From Brachionus rotundiformis (Eukaryota > Rotifera > Eurotatoria > Ploima > Brachionidae), in assembly GCA_016802295.1 (NCBI GenBank), contig JAESIW010000031.1, positions 151,198-215,197 of the forward strand: a DNA stretch of 64,000 nt. The letters are read 5' to 3'. Under the pieces are notes generated by a model. The model saw only the letters and a list, made by a program, of their open reading frames with translations. It was not told where the DNA came from and did not search any database. How positions within the stretch are numbered: the stretch's first letter is position 1; the number at the start of each line of letters is the position of its first letter. Positions 44,116 through 53,233 of the stretch are shown in pieces. The translations under genes and the position numbers were made by a program.

Positions 44116-45366
44116 ATGGAAAAATATCAAGAACAACAAAATGAATTGTATAATGGTTCCAGTAGCTTTTTTGAACAATTAACAGACCTAGTAAAAGAAA
44201 CAAAGAGTAATAGAGAACTACTAAAATTATTAATAGAGCTGCTTAAGAAAATAAAAACTGTTCAAGAAGTTTCTGAGCATGAAATAAAAGAGTTGAAATT
44301 GGAAAAAGATAATTTGTCAAAAGAATTAGAAAAATGTATATCTGAGCTAAAAGAAAGGTCGGATAATATAAAAGTTTTGGAAACAAAATATAAAGATAAA
44401 GAAACAATTGCTGAATCAGAAAAGAATGAGCTGCTTAAGAAAATAAAAACTGTTCAAGAAGTTTCTGAGCATGAAATAAAAGAGTTGAAATTGGAAAAAG
44501 ATAATTTGTCAAAAGAATTAGAAAAATGTTTGATCTATCTTAAGCAGAAAACTAATTTGAATGAAAAAATAGAAGAAATTTTGTCTATAAATAATCAGAT
44601 TTTAAAAGAGCAAATTGAATCTAAAAATTTAATTTTAATTAATGATAAAAAATTTGATGATAAAATATTTTCAGTCAATATTAACTTTCAAAATCTAAGA
44701 AATGACATGAAAGAAATGAATCATCATCTAAATGAGAAATTGCTAAAAATTGAAAATTCAGTTCCGTATGAAATCAGACCGTATAATGTCATGGGTCTTG
44801 AATGTATTGCTCTTTGTAACCAAAAATCAATTTATATCATTGATAAATTGGTCAAAGAATTAAATCTAGAAGCTTTTCATGGTTGTAAAACTCCTGAATG
44901 GCTATGTAATAATTTATGCGATATCTGTGAAAATAAAAAGTTTGAAAGTGATGTTATTGAAAATGTTTTTCAAATTTTGAACCAAATACTTAATTTGCTT
45001 GGAAATGAGAGTCTAGATATTATTCAGCATTTTCTAGATAAGGTCACTTATTACAACTTATTCGAAAAGTATAATCTTTGTTATGAGATGATGATGATGT
45101 GTCCACTTCGAAGACCAAAGTTGTTCCCTATTTTTATCAGAGATTTAGAAAATCTTATCAAATGCACGCCAAATGATGAACTTGATGACCAGTTTCAGCA
45201 TGATTTTCCAAAACTTTTTGCAAAAATAAGGCTTATCTTGGAAATGAATAATTTTTTCAATAACAAAATTATTGATTTAGATTTTATTAACAATTGCAAA
45301 CGATCAAAAGTATGTAAAGTATCAGAAATATTTCTTAAGACGAGTAATATTAAAATTTCTAAATAA
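44116..45366 (+). CDS. Coiled-coil protein with internal duplication, unrecognised
   Basis: Intronless ORF of 416 residues. I do not recognise the family. Residues about 30-215 form a Lys/Glu-rich coiled coil with heptad-like leucines (EIKELKLEKDNLSKELEKC). This coiled coil contains two copies of a 34-residue unit (residues 41-74 and 105-138) that are identical even at DNA level. The C-terminal half (about 225-400) is globular-looking, with several Cys and Trp and helix-rich segments (MGLECIALCNQKSIYIIDKL, LCNNLCDICENKKF). No signal peptide, membrane segment or known motif is seen. It starts 283 bp after the Tc1 element and has no visible relation to it. Confidence 0.75.
   Translation: MEKYQEQQNELYNGSSSFFEQLTDLVKETKSNRELLKLLIELLKKIKTVQEVSEHEIKELKLEKDNLSKELEKCISELKERSDNIKVLETKYKDKETIAESEKNELLKKIKTVQEVSEHEIKELKLEKDNLSKELEKCLIYLKQKTNLNEKIEEILSINNQILKEQIESKNLILINDKKFDDKIFSVNINFQNLRNDMKEMNHHLNEKLLKIENSVPYEIRPYNVMGLECIALCNQKSIYIIDKLVKELNLEAFHGCKTPEWLCNNLCDICENKKFESDVIENVFQILNQILNLLGNESLDIIQHFLDKVTYYNLFEKYNLCYEMMMMCPLRRPKLFPIFIRDLENLIKCTPNDELDDQFQHDFPKLFAKIRLILEMNNFFNNKIIDLDFINNCKRSKVCKVSEIFLKTSNIKISK
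44236..44529 (+). repeat. Perfect 102-bp internal repeat
   Basis: 44236-44337 and 44428-44529 are identical over 102 bp, 192 bp apart (64 codons, in frame). No third copy is present. Identity at synonymous sites shows the duplication or a gene-conversion event is recent. Confidence 0.95.
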
Positions 45367-45819
45367 AAAAAATTTAATTTATCTTAGAATTGATTTTGAT
45401 TAAACAAGTAGAAGTAATTTTTTATTAACTAGTTTTATTCAATCAGTAGAAACTAAAAAAATGAAAACAAATAATTTTAAAAATAAAACTTAATTTAAAT
45501 TTAAAGTTTTTTATATAATATAATCTTTTTCAATAAATAGTTAAAATAAATAAAAATAATAATAATTTTAAAAAAAGCCTAAAAATTTTTCAGTGTTATC
45601 TTAAAAGTCTATTTTACATTAACTTTTAAGATCTTACCAACGATAATCTATTTTGATCGAGTTTATTTAAGAAGTCAAAAATACATTATAAAAGTCTAAT
45701 TTTTGACATCCGACGTGCTACCTTTCATTTGATTCACATAAATTTGGTCTTGTAGACTAAAAATTGAATTAAAAAACCTAAGTTAAACACTATATATATA
45801 TTTTTTTATATTTATCTTA
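45367..45819. other. Convergent 3' spacer
   Basis: AT-rich spacer between the 3' ends of the coiled-coil gene (+) and TBK1 (-). No gene or repeat noted. Confidence 0.55.
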
Positions 45820-48796
45820 CTATTTAAGCAATGAAGAATTATCATCTAGTAATTTTTCTATCTCAGCGGCTTGTAACTTGAACTCCCTGATCATGCTAAC
45901 CATACAATCCACATTTAAATTGGTGTATTTTCCATTATTATTGTCATCTTTGTCGCTGGAATTTTTCGAATCGTACGAGTCGGCTTTAGATGCAGCCGAA
46001 GAAAGGGTAGCTGTTGGTGTTACTGGGGAAAAATTGAGCTGTTTTGGCACAGAAGAAGAGCCTGCATTATCATTACTTTTGATTATTATCAGCTCAAGTA
46101 TGTTGTTTATTTTGGAATCAAGTGAGGCATCTATTCTTTCGAATGGCGCAGTAATGGCTTTGTCACACTCAACCAATTTTTGCTGAACACTCATTATGTC
46201 ATTGTGTAATTTGATCATATCGCTCATCCATTTTTCAAATCTTAGATAAAAATCATAAAATCGAACTATTATGACCTCTTGGTAAAGCTTGGTTGCTTCA
46301 TCGCGTGTTCTGATTATATTGTTTATTTTAAATTCTGTAAATCTGCTATTTTCAAATTTTTCCTGGTCACTCTTGAACCTAAACTCTTTTTTTTTCTGCA
46401 AGAATTCTTCATGTATCTTCTTGGCTGTTTTGGCATAGGCGTCCGACTCGCTGCGCCTATTAAAAAAAGGAAAATTTAATTTAAAAACATAAGAATATTT
46501 TTTTGCTTGATTGGCCAATTTATTTACCATTTCCATGTCAGCGATGAATTTTGTACCAAAAATTCTAAGTTTTGAGTCTCGTTAATTTGGTCTGTTAAAC
46601 AGTTTATTTCACTCTCATACAACGAAATTTCATCTTTATACTTTTAATTAATCAAATTAAAATTAGAAAAAATATATCTTTTATTATTTAATAATTTATT
46701 TTTTACTTTTTTCAGGTCATTTTTTATGTCCAAATATGAACAGTCATTAGGTGTTGTTTTCAGGCTTAAATTCAACTTGTACAAGCAGTCGTCCAATTTG
46801 TCCATAATGCCAATTTTGGTCTCAAGACTTTTCAATGTTGACTTGAAATTGTGTAACAAATTTTGATTTTTTAACTTCATTTCAGGCATATATGATCTAA
46901 AGATAAACAACCATAAATAGAAAAGAAAAATAGATAATTTTTCAAAACTCTACTTAAAAGCAATGGCAGATAATTTAAGAAGTTCAATAATTGTACTGAC
47001 CAAATAAATTTCTCTTTTAATGTAAAAAATAGATCCGCAGGTTTCTTTAGACCAGGCGATTATTTCTGAAGCTGATTTGGGCTTTTGTTTGCACTTAATA
47101 CTTGGAACTTGGAAAAAAATAGATAATTTAAAATAATTTCTTTTTAGCTAGCTAATCTACTTGATTTTATAATTTCAAGATTGTCACAACTGAGGCTTCG
47201 ATCAAGAGAAAACAGTATACAAGGATGTTCTTTGTCCATTATTGGAAAAGTATCAATTGTTTGACTCTCGTTTACCAAAGTGTCAATTAATAAATTGTTG
47301 TAAATTATCAATTGACTACTTGGTTCTATTTTGGTTTCAGTTTCGATCTTTTTTTTTAAATCAGCTAGTCTAAAATTTTAAGAGTTAGTTTTGGTCAAAA
47401 AATAAAGCGTCTTGGTATCTACTTTTCGTTTTTTTCAAATGGTAACTCGATTATCTGACATGTGTCCAAGTTCATAACATTAGCAAATGTCAAATTGTAG
47501 ATGTAGCTGGACATTTCGAAAAATTTCTCAAAAGATAACATTAAATCGTAGTTATTTTCCATTAGTCCAGCCAACATTGGTACTAATAATTCTTGTAATT
47601 TTCTTTATTTGATAAATATTAAAATAATTAGATAAATGAACTTAAATTATTAAAACTGATTGATTTTAAATTACTTGGATAGTTGACAAGTCTCTGGAAG
47701 ATTTTCAGAATATTCTATTTGACCATCGATCTGGTTTTGCACTCCAGATATGAATCCAGTTGGTTTATCGCGAGTTATTTTAATCCTGAGAAAAAATTTT
47801 AAAATATTTTAATTTTATTTTAATTTAAAAATTAATTAATTAATTGTTTACATAGTCTCTCTATTGTGTCTTCCACCAATAGGTCTAAAGGGAAGCATAC
47901 CAGTAGCTACGTGATAAAGTGTAACACCAGTACTCCAAAGATCGATTCCAGCTCGAAACGTTCTGTGAACATTGCGGTTAATAAGTGCTCTTTCATACAC
48001 ATCTTAACAAAATTTTAATTAAAGCTGGGAAATTTTTGATTCGATTTACCAGGAAACAAATATTCTTCAGTTCCACATATTGAAGTAAATTGATCGTCAT
48101 CCATTTCAACTTGGCGAGCTGCTCCAAAATCAGACAACTTATAAACATGTTCACCTGTTGGCAAAACTTGTAGCAAAATATTATTCGGCTTTATGTCCCG
48201 ATGGACAATTTTAAGCTTATGGAGCTCGTTCATACCACAGGCTAAACAAAAATTAATATATCTTCTAAGTTTATCTTTAAAGTCAATTTTTACTGATATG
48301 CTTTAAGACAAGCAAAAATTCTTTTTGCTGAAGACCGTAAATGTTTTCCGGTTCTTCGATAAGTGTTGCCAAGCTTCCTCCATTGCAGTATTCCATTACA
48401 ATTAGTTTTAAAGAGTATTTATGAGTAGTCTTAATAGAAAGATATAAATAATTTCTTTTTAAATCTTAAATTGGTAATTGGTAACTTAAAACTACATTTT
48501 GCTCATCTTTGTCAATTAACTTCACCACGTTTTCATGGTTTATTCTCTGTAAAAGGTCCAGCTCTCTAGATTGAATGGTATTAGACCTCAGTCTTGCTTG
48601 ATCATTGAACACTTTGACAGCATAATAGTTTCCAGAATCCTGGATAAATCAAAAAGTAATTTTGATGTTCAAAATAACTTAACTTGAAATTTACTTGGCA
48701 AAACGCCTTGTATACCAAAGAAGTCGCACCAGCTCCGATCACGTCCGTCTTTCCCCAAACAAAACTTTTGAAGGTGCTGGCATGATCATCAACCAT
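45820..48796 (-). CDS. TBK1: Serine/threonine kinase TBK1 (IKK-related)
   Basis: Twelve exons on the minus strand: 48796-48695, 48639-48496, 48429-48294, 48241-48050, 48002-47852, 47785-47675, 47602-47423, 47369-47161, 47107-46954, 46896-46707, 46640-46528, 46456-45820; 772 residues (human 729). TBK1 acts in innate immunity, selective autophagy and ciliogenesis. Kinase domain (1-305): glycine loop GAGATSLVYKA, Lys in YYAVKVF, catalytic IVHRDIKPNNILL, LSDFGAAR, and activation loop SICGTEEYLFP, whose Ser corresponds to human Ser172. Next come the LWSTGVTLYHVATGMLPFRP block, a ubiquitin-like domain (about 310-390) and a long coiled-coil scaffold, then a C-terminal helix typical of adaptor binding. 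All eleven introns are 47-72 nt, GT-AG. A Ser/Asp/Asn-rich insertion near the end is lineage-specific. Confidence 0.95.
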
Positions 48797-50020
48797 TTTT
48801 TTTTATTTAATTTTATCTATTTTAAAAAATAAATAATAAACAATTTTTATGTGTTTTCAAATGAATGTCCAAATGGCTTTCTTAATCAAGTATCGTTTTC
48901 TCAAAACGTGTGCTGAGCTGAAATTGAAAAAAAGTTTTCTAATTATCATAAAAAATTTGATAACTTTTTGAAAATTTTTAAAGTTTTTTCAAAATTATTA
49001 TGGTCTAAAATGTATAAAGCATTTGATTTGAGTATTTATAAAGAAAGCTTTGAGCGAGAGCTTGGTTTCTTTTAAAGTCATTTATGGCTATAAACGCAGT
49101 TTTGAATAATTCGAGTAAATTAATGTATTTATTAAGAAAATTTCAAAATTATTTTTTTAAAACCAGTTTGTGCTAAGTTTTGTTAATCTTAAGCTTTGTT
49201 TGTCATCTTATTAAAATCTAATTTGCTCACTTTAAAATTTAATATGAAGATCAGCGAGAGTTTTAATATTATTGTAACCAAGGTTTCTTTTTTTTTTCAA
49301 CAGATAAAAAAATATATTTTTCAAATTTATGATTCAAAAAATAGGATAGGAATTTATTTTAAAATATTTGTTTATTAAAATTATAAATAACGTTGGAAAA
49401 AAATAAAATTTCTAAATTTTTAATTAAAAAAAGCTCCTGAGTCTAAAATTTACGATTTAAAAAGTTTTTTTAATATTATTTAAATTTAAAAAAGGAAAAT
49501 ACTCAGTTTAATTGAACTTTTCTTTTAAAATTTCTGAACATATGTTGTATTTCAGTTTGTCTTTAACTAAACTAAATACTATCTCAGAAAAATTAAGGCA
49601 TTTTTTATATTACATTTTAAGCATTTAAAAAAAAAAAATTTTTTTTTTCAATTTAAAATTTAACTATTTATAAGCTAAATGATTGATTATACATTTTCTC
49701 AGATTGTAATAGTCGTATAAAACAATATTGAATTTTTCTATTATTCTTGTCTTAAAGAAAGCTTTTCCAATTAAAAAAAACAAACGCCTTTTCCATTTTT
49801 TTTTGAAAAGATAACATCAAATAATATATGTCTGTTGTTAAACTTGATTTTTAAAACAATATACATTACTTTGTAAAAAAAAAACAAATATTGTATTTAC
49901 AATTAAAATTTAGCAATTCGCAAGTGTAACTAATTTACCATGTTAAGTAATCGTAAATTTCTTATAAATAAGTTTGCTTAAACGAAAAAAAATTAAGCAA
50001 GCAATAAAAATTAGATAACA
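48797..50020. other. Divergent intergenic region
   Basis: AT-rich spacer between TBK1 (-) and the first Cys/Pro-rich gene (+). It contains the TATA box of the latter. No coding sequence recognised. Confidence 0.5.
49963..49970 (+). promoter_or_regulatory. TATA box of Cys/Pro-rich gene A
   Basis: TATAAATA located 51 nt before the start codon, implying a very short 5' UTR. The sequence between it and the ATG resembles that of paralogue B (AAATTAAGCAAGC against AAATTAAACAAGC). Confidence 0.6.
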
Positions 50021-50443
50021 ATGTCGTGTGGATTTAACTTTGCTACCCTACCATCGGTTCCATTCAATTCAACTTGGGCCCCAAATCCAATTGCTGCTTC
50101 ATATCAGACATGTGCTCCAGTCCCAAATCCATGCATGTTTGCAAAACCATGTCCAAATCCAATACCAATTTCACCATGCACTTTTCCAAGACCAATTTTT
50201 TCTCAATGTGCTCAACCACTTCCAGCTACTTTTCAATTATCTCGTTTCGCTAGTCCAATATCTGTATCTCCAATTGTTTCACCAATCTCGTTTCCAATTT
50301 CATCATGTGCTCCACCAAGACCAGTTATTCCCCGATGTGCAACTTCATTACCTGCTCAGCTTCCAATTGTTCCAATCAGCCCTGCTTTGCTTCTTCCATT
50401 GACTGGCTCATGCAGATCAACATGTGCTAGAAGATGCTGCTAA
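50021..50443 (+). CDS. Cys/Pro/Ser-rich small protein A, structural type
   Basis: Intronless, 140 residues, with an unusual composition: Pro, Ser, Ala and Cys dominate, arranged as short repeats such as PNPC, CAPPRP, SPCTFPRP and ending CRSTCARRCC. It begins MSCGF with no signal peptide. Codon use keeps one frame throughout in otherwise AT-rich DNA. It resembles keratin-associated or cuticular structural proteins in style, but I cannot assign a family. The lack of a signal suggests an intracellular matrix cross-linked by disulphides. If this is a rotifer, the intracellular lamina of the integument or the trophi tissue is a conceivable site; that is speculation. Paralogue B lies 1.9 kb downstream. 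Confidence 0.75.
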   Translation: MSCGFNFATLPSVPFNSTWAPNPIAASYQTCAPVPNPCMFAKPCPNPIPISPCTFPRPIFSQCAQPLPATFQLSRFASPISVSPIVSPISFPISSCAPPRPVIPRCATSLPAQLPIVPISPALLLPLTGSCRSTCARRCC

Positions 50444-50735
50444 ATTCTTTAAATTAGTCAAAAATGCCATTTTTTTTTCTTAAAAAATAACTAAATTATT
50501 GAGCTTAATGTATACCAATTATTGTATTTAGAAAAATTAAAAGAAATGATTTAATCAAATAATAAGCAACTTAGATCAGGATTTAGAAATTATTTGAATG
50601 AGTTATTCACTATTTTTTCCTATCTAGATTTTAGATACTTTGTCTTTTGATTTTAATCATATATATTGGATTTTTTTACTCAATAATTGGGTCTATTGAT
50701 CTCATAATTTAGTCAATTGAAAAAAAATTTGAATA

Positions 50736-50900
50736 GAAACTGGCTATTTGTCTTAGTTAAAGGACTTAGATAGAAATAAATTCAAAACATTCGAAATTGG
50801 TTTTTGAATGTTAGATGAAAAATTTCAATTGTGTTCCTTTCATAGTTTTTGGCTTAAATCTTTTCAAATTATACAAATAAAAATTTCAAAATTTAATATT
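50736..50900 (+). repeat. Conserved 3' UTR block, copy A
   Basis: Roughly 150 bp shared with 52622-52770. The core includes AGATGAAAAATTTCAATTGT and TCCTTTCATAGTTTTT and ends at an AATAAA poly(A) signal, so it is most likely the distal 3' UTR of the Cys/Pro-rich gene. Confidence 0.8.
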
Positions 50901-52226
50901 TTTTATCAATTGTTTTAGAATTAAGCTTTTTAAAAATTTCAAAATGAATGTACCAAAATTATAGAATTGAAGCATTTTTTGGATTAAGTAAATCCAAAGT
51001 ATTTAATACCAATCATATTAAAAATAGATTTAACTCTTATCCGTCCAAAATAGAAAAAATAACGTTATCGGCCAAAAGGGTCATTTTTGACCCAATAAAA
51101 AAAGAAATATTTTTTTTTTTGAAAGTTTATTAGAAAATAAAAGCTTTAATCATATAAAAATACACGGAATTAGCAGAAAAAAATAAAAAGGTTAATTTCT
51201 TATTATCAAGCTTTGATTTATCAGTTGCTTTCACATCATTCCACATCATCATCTAGTACTTTTTTTTGAAGCTAAGCACTTAGTTTTTATAGACCCAGCC
51301 ATGAACCTTTAATTTTAATTGATTAATCAAGGAATAAGCTTATTCTAGCCGTTTTAATTCAACTTAGCGAAGTTAAAAATAAGATCATTTATCGGTATTT
51401 TCTCATTTTTTAAAAAGTTACACTGAATAGAACAATTAAAATAAGATCAGTTTTCGGTGTTTTTATTTTTAAATATTTGTATACCTTGCCATAAACCAAC
51501 ACCAAATCAAAATGAATATAGATAATTACAGATGAATAGTTTTTGGAGTGCTACTAAGCAATTTAAAGTCTGTTTTAAAAAAACTAAATAAAATCTCCTT
51601 ATTTACTTGATATTTACATTTTATCTTCAGTCAATATAGTTGAATAAGAAGTGTTTTAGTATTTTAGTAAAAAAATATTATTTACCCTTTAATGATAATT
51701 TCAAACAAGTAATAAATAAACACTTGAAAATTAGAAGAAAATTGATGTTTAAATGTACTGGTAAGTTGGTAAGTTTTATGAATTTTGAATCAATTTCTAT
51801 TTTATTACGAAATAGTAAATAAGAATATAACTTCTTATAAAATTTTTAAAAGTTGTATATTTTTTCTGATTTAACATAAGTTAAGAATTAGAAATAACTA
51901 GAAGCTTTTTTTAATCAGACTAAAATTATTTAAAAAATCTAATTAAACGAAATCATAAAAAAAAATTATTTATTTATTATTTTGGTTGAAAATTTATTTT
52001 ATGTTTTACTATTGATAAATTAAACACCTACAGTTGAAAACAATAATTTAATATAGCTCAAATTAGATAATTTAAATAGATAATTTAAAAAATCAATTCA
52101 TCGTTGAATTGAATTAATTTATTTTGACATTTAATTTTAAATCTCTAAGAAATGAATGTCTGGCTGATTCTTGTTGCGTGTCTAATTAGTTAAATTTATA
52201 ATTATGAGTCTTTGAATCAAGTATAA

Positions 52227-52234
52227 TATAAATA
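52227..52234 (+). promoter_or_regulatory. TATA box of Cys/Pro-rich gene B
   Basis: TATAAATA 87 nt before the start codon, followed by sequence resembling the gene A leader. Confidence 0.55.
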
Positions 52235-52320
52235 CAAGCTATGAAAAAAAATTAAACAAGCTAGCAACCAAATTAGTTTAGATAAATATTTAATTGTAAT
52301 TTAAAACTTTATTTAAAAAA

Positions 52321-52557
52321 ATGTCCTGCGGATTTTCTCCATTTACAACTTCTTGGGCCACTCTCCCAGTTGCTGCTTCATTTTCAAGTCCATGTGCTGT
52401 TCCAAGATGCAGCCCATGCGCTCGTCCAGTTTTACCATCTTGTAGTCCTTGCGCTCCAAGATTAGTAGCTCCATTAGTTATTCCAAGACCTGTTGTTTCA
52501 ACATGTGCCAGACCATGTGCTCCAAGATGCGTCAATCCATGCGCACGATTCTTCTAA
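52321..52557 (+). CDS. Cys/Pro/Ser-rich small protein B, structural type
   Basis: Intronless, 78 residues, paralogue of protein A. Same MSCGF start, then SSPCAVPRCSPCARP, PSCSPCAPR and STCARPCAPRC units; Cys and Pro density is higher than in A. No signal peptide or membrane segment. Shorter than A because the central Pro/Ile/Ser section is absent. Same orientation as A, with related leader and a shared 3' UTR block, so the whole transcription unit was duplicated. Function unknown; a disulphide-rich structural role is inferred from composition alone. Confidence 0.75.
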   Translation: MSCGFSPFTTSWATLPVAASFSSPCAVPRCSPCARPVLPSCSPCAPRLVAPLVIPRPVVSTCARPCAPRCVNPCARFF

Positions 52558-53233
52558 ATAATTATTTGTTCTAAACACTATTTATTACATAAAATGATTA
52601 TTTTGGAGAGAATCTATGCAGCTTACTTAGTTAAAGGACCAATTTGGGAATAGGTTCAAAGCATTCAACTTTGGTGTTAGATGAAAAATTTCAATTGTGC
52701 TCCTTTCATAGTTTTTTGCTTGAATCTTTTCAAATTATCAAAATAAAACTTTAAAAAATTTAATTTTTATTCAATTTTCAAATTAAAAAAAAATTCTTTA
52801 GTGAATTTTTTTATTAATGATCTTTAATTAGCGATTTTTATCTACTTGAATAAGAGACAATTAAAAAAAATTTTTCAAATGATAAGGCTGCAAAAATTCA
52901 AGTTATTTAGTGATAAATAAAAATGAAATGTTCAAATTATCAAGAAAATTGGTTTTATAATTAAAGATATATATATTAAAAGGGTTTGTTAAGTTTGTAT
53001 AGATACATCAAATAAATTTAAGAATAAATTTTATAAATATTTTATTTAGTATATGGTAAAATTTCTTCTGTTATATGAATGTAAAAAATTAATAGAATTA
53101 AATTTTTGTTAATTTTTGGATAACTAGACTTGTGTGTCTAAGTCGGTTATAACTTTGGAACATTGAAAATCTTGGCTCCAAAATAAATAAAAATTCTTTT
53201 AAATGTAAATAAAATTTGAGCTAAGTTGGTAAA
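52558..53233. other. 3' region of gene B and REXO1 promoter region
   Basis: The first 200 bp are the 3' UTR of Cys/Pro-rich gene B; the rest is AT-rich and must contain the REXO1 promoter. No other gene seen. Confidence 0.5.
52622..52770 (+). repeat. Conserved 3' UTR block, copy B
   Basis: Partner of 50736-50900; about nine in ten bases identical over the ~80-bp core. Begins about 65 nt after the stop of gene B, against nearly 300 nt after the stop of gene A, so gene A has an insertion in its 3' UTR or B a deletion. Confidence 0.8.

Larger units (their letters stand above)
50444..52320. other. Spacer between Cys/Pro-rich paralogues
   Basis: Contains the 3' UTR block listed separately and a pair of loosely related segments (about 51366-51410 and 51425-51470, both with AAATAAGATCA and CGGT). 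Short ORFs at 50948-51133 and 51640-51822 are Lys/Asn/Phe-rich and not convincing. TATA box of gene B at its end. Confidence 0.5.
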
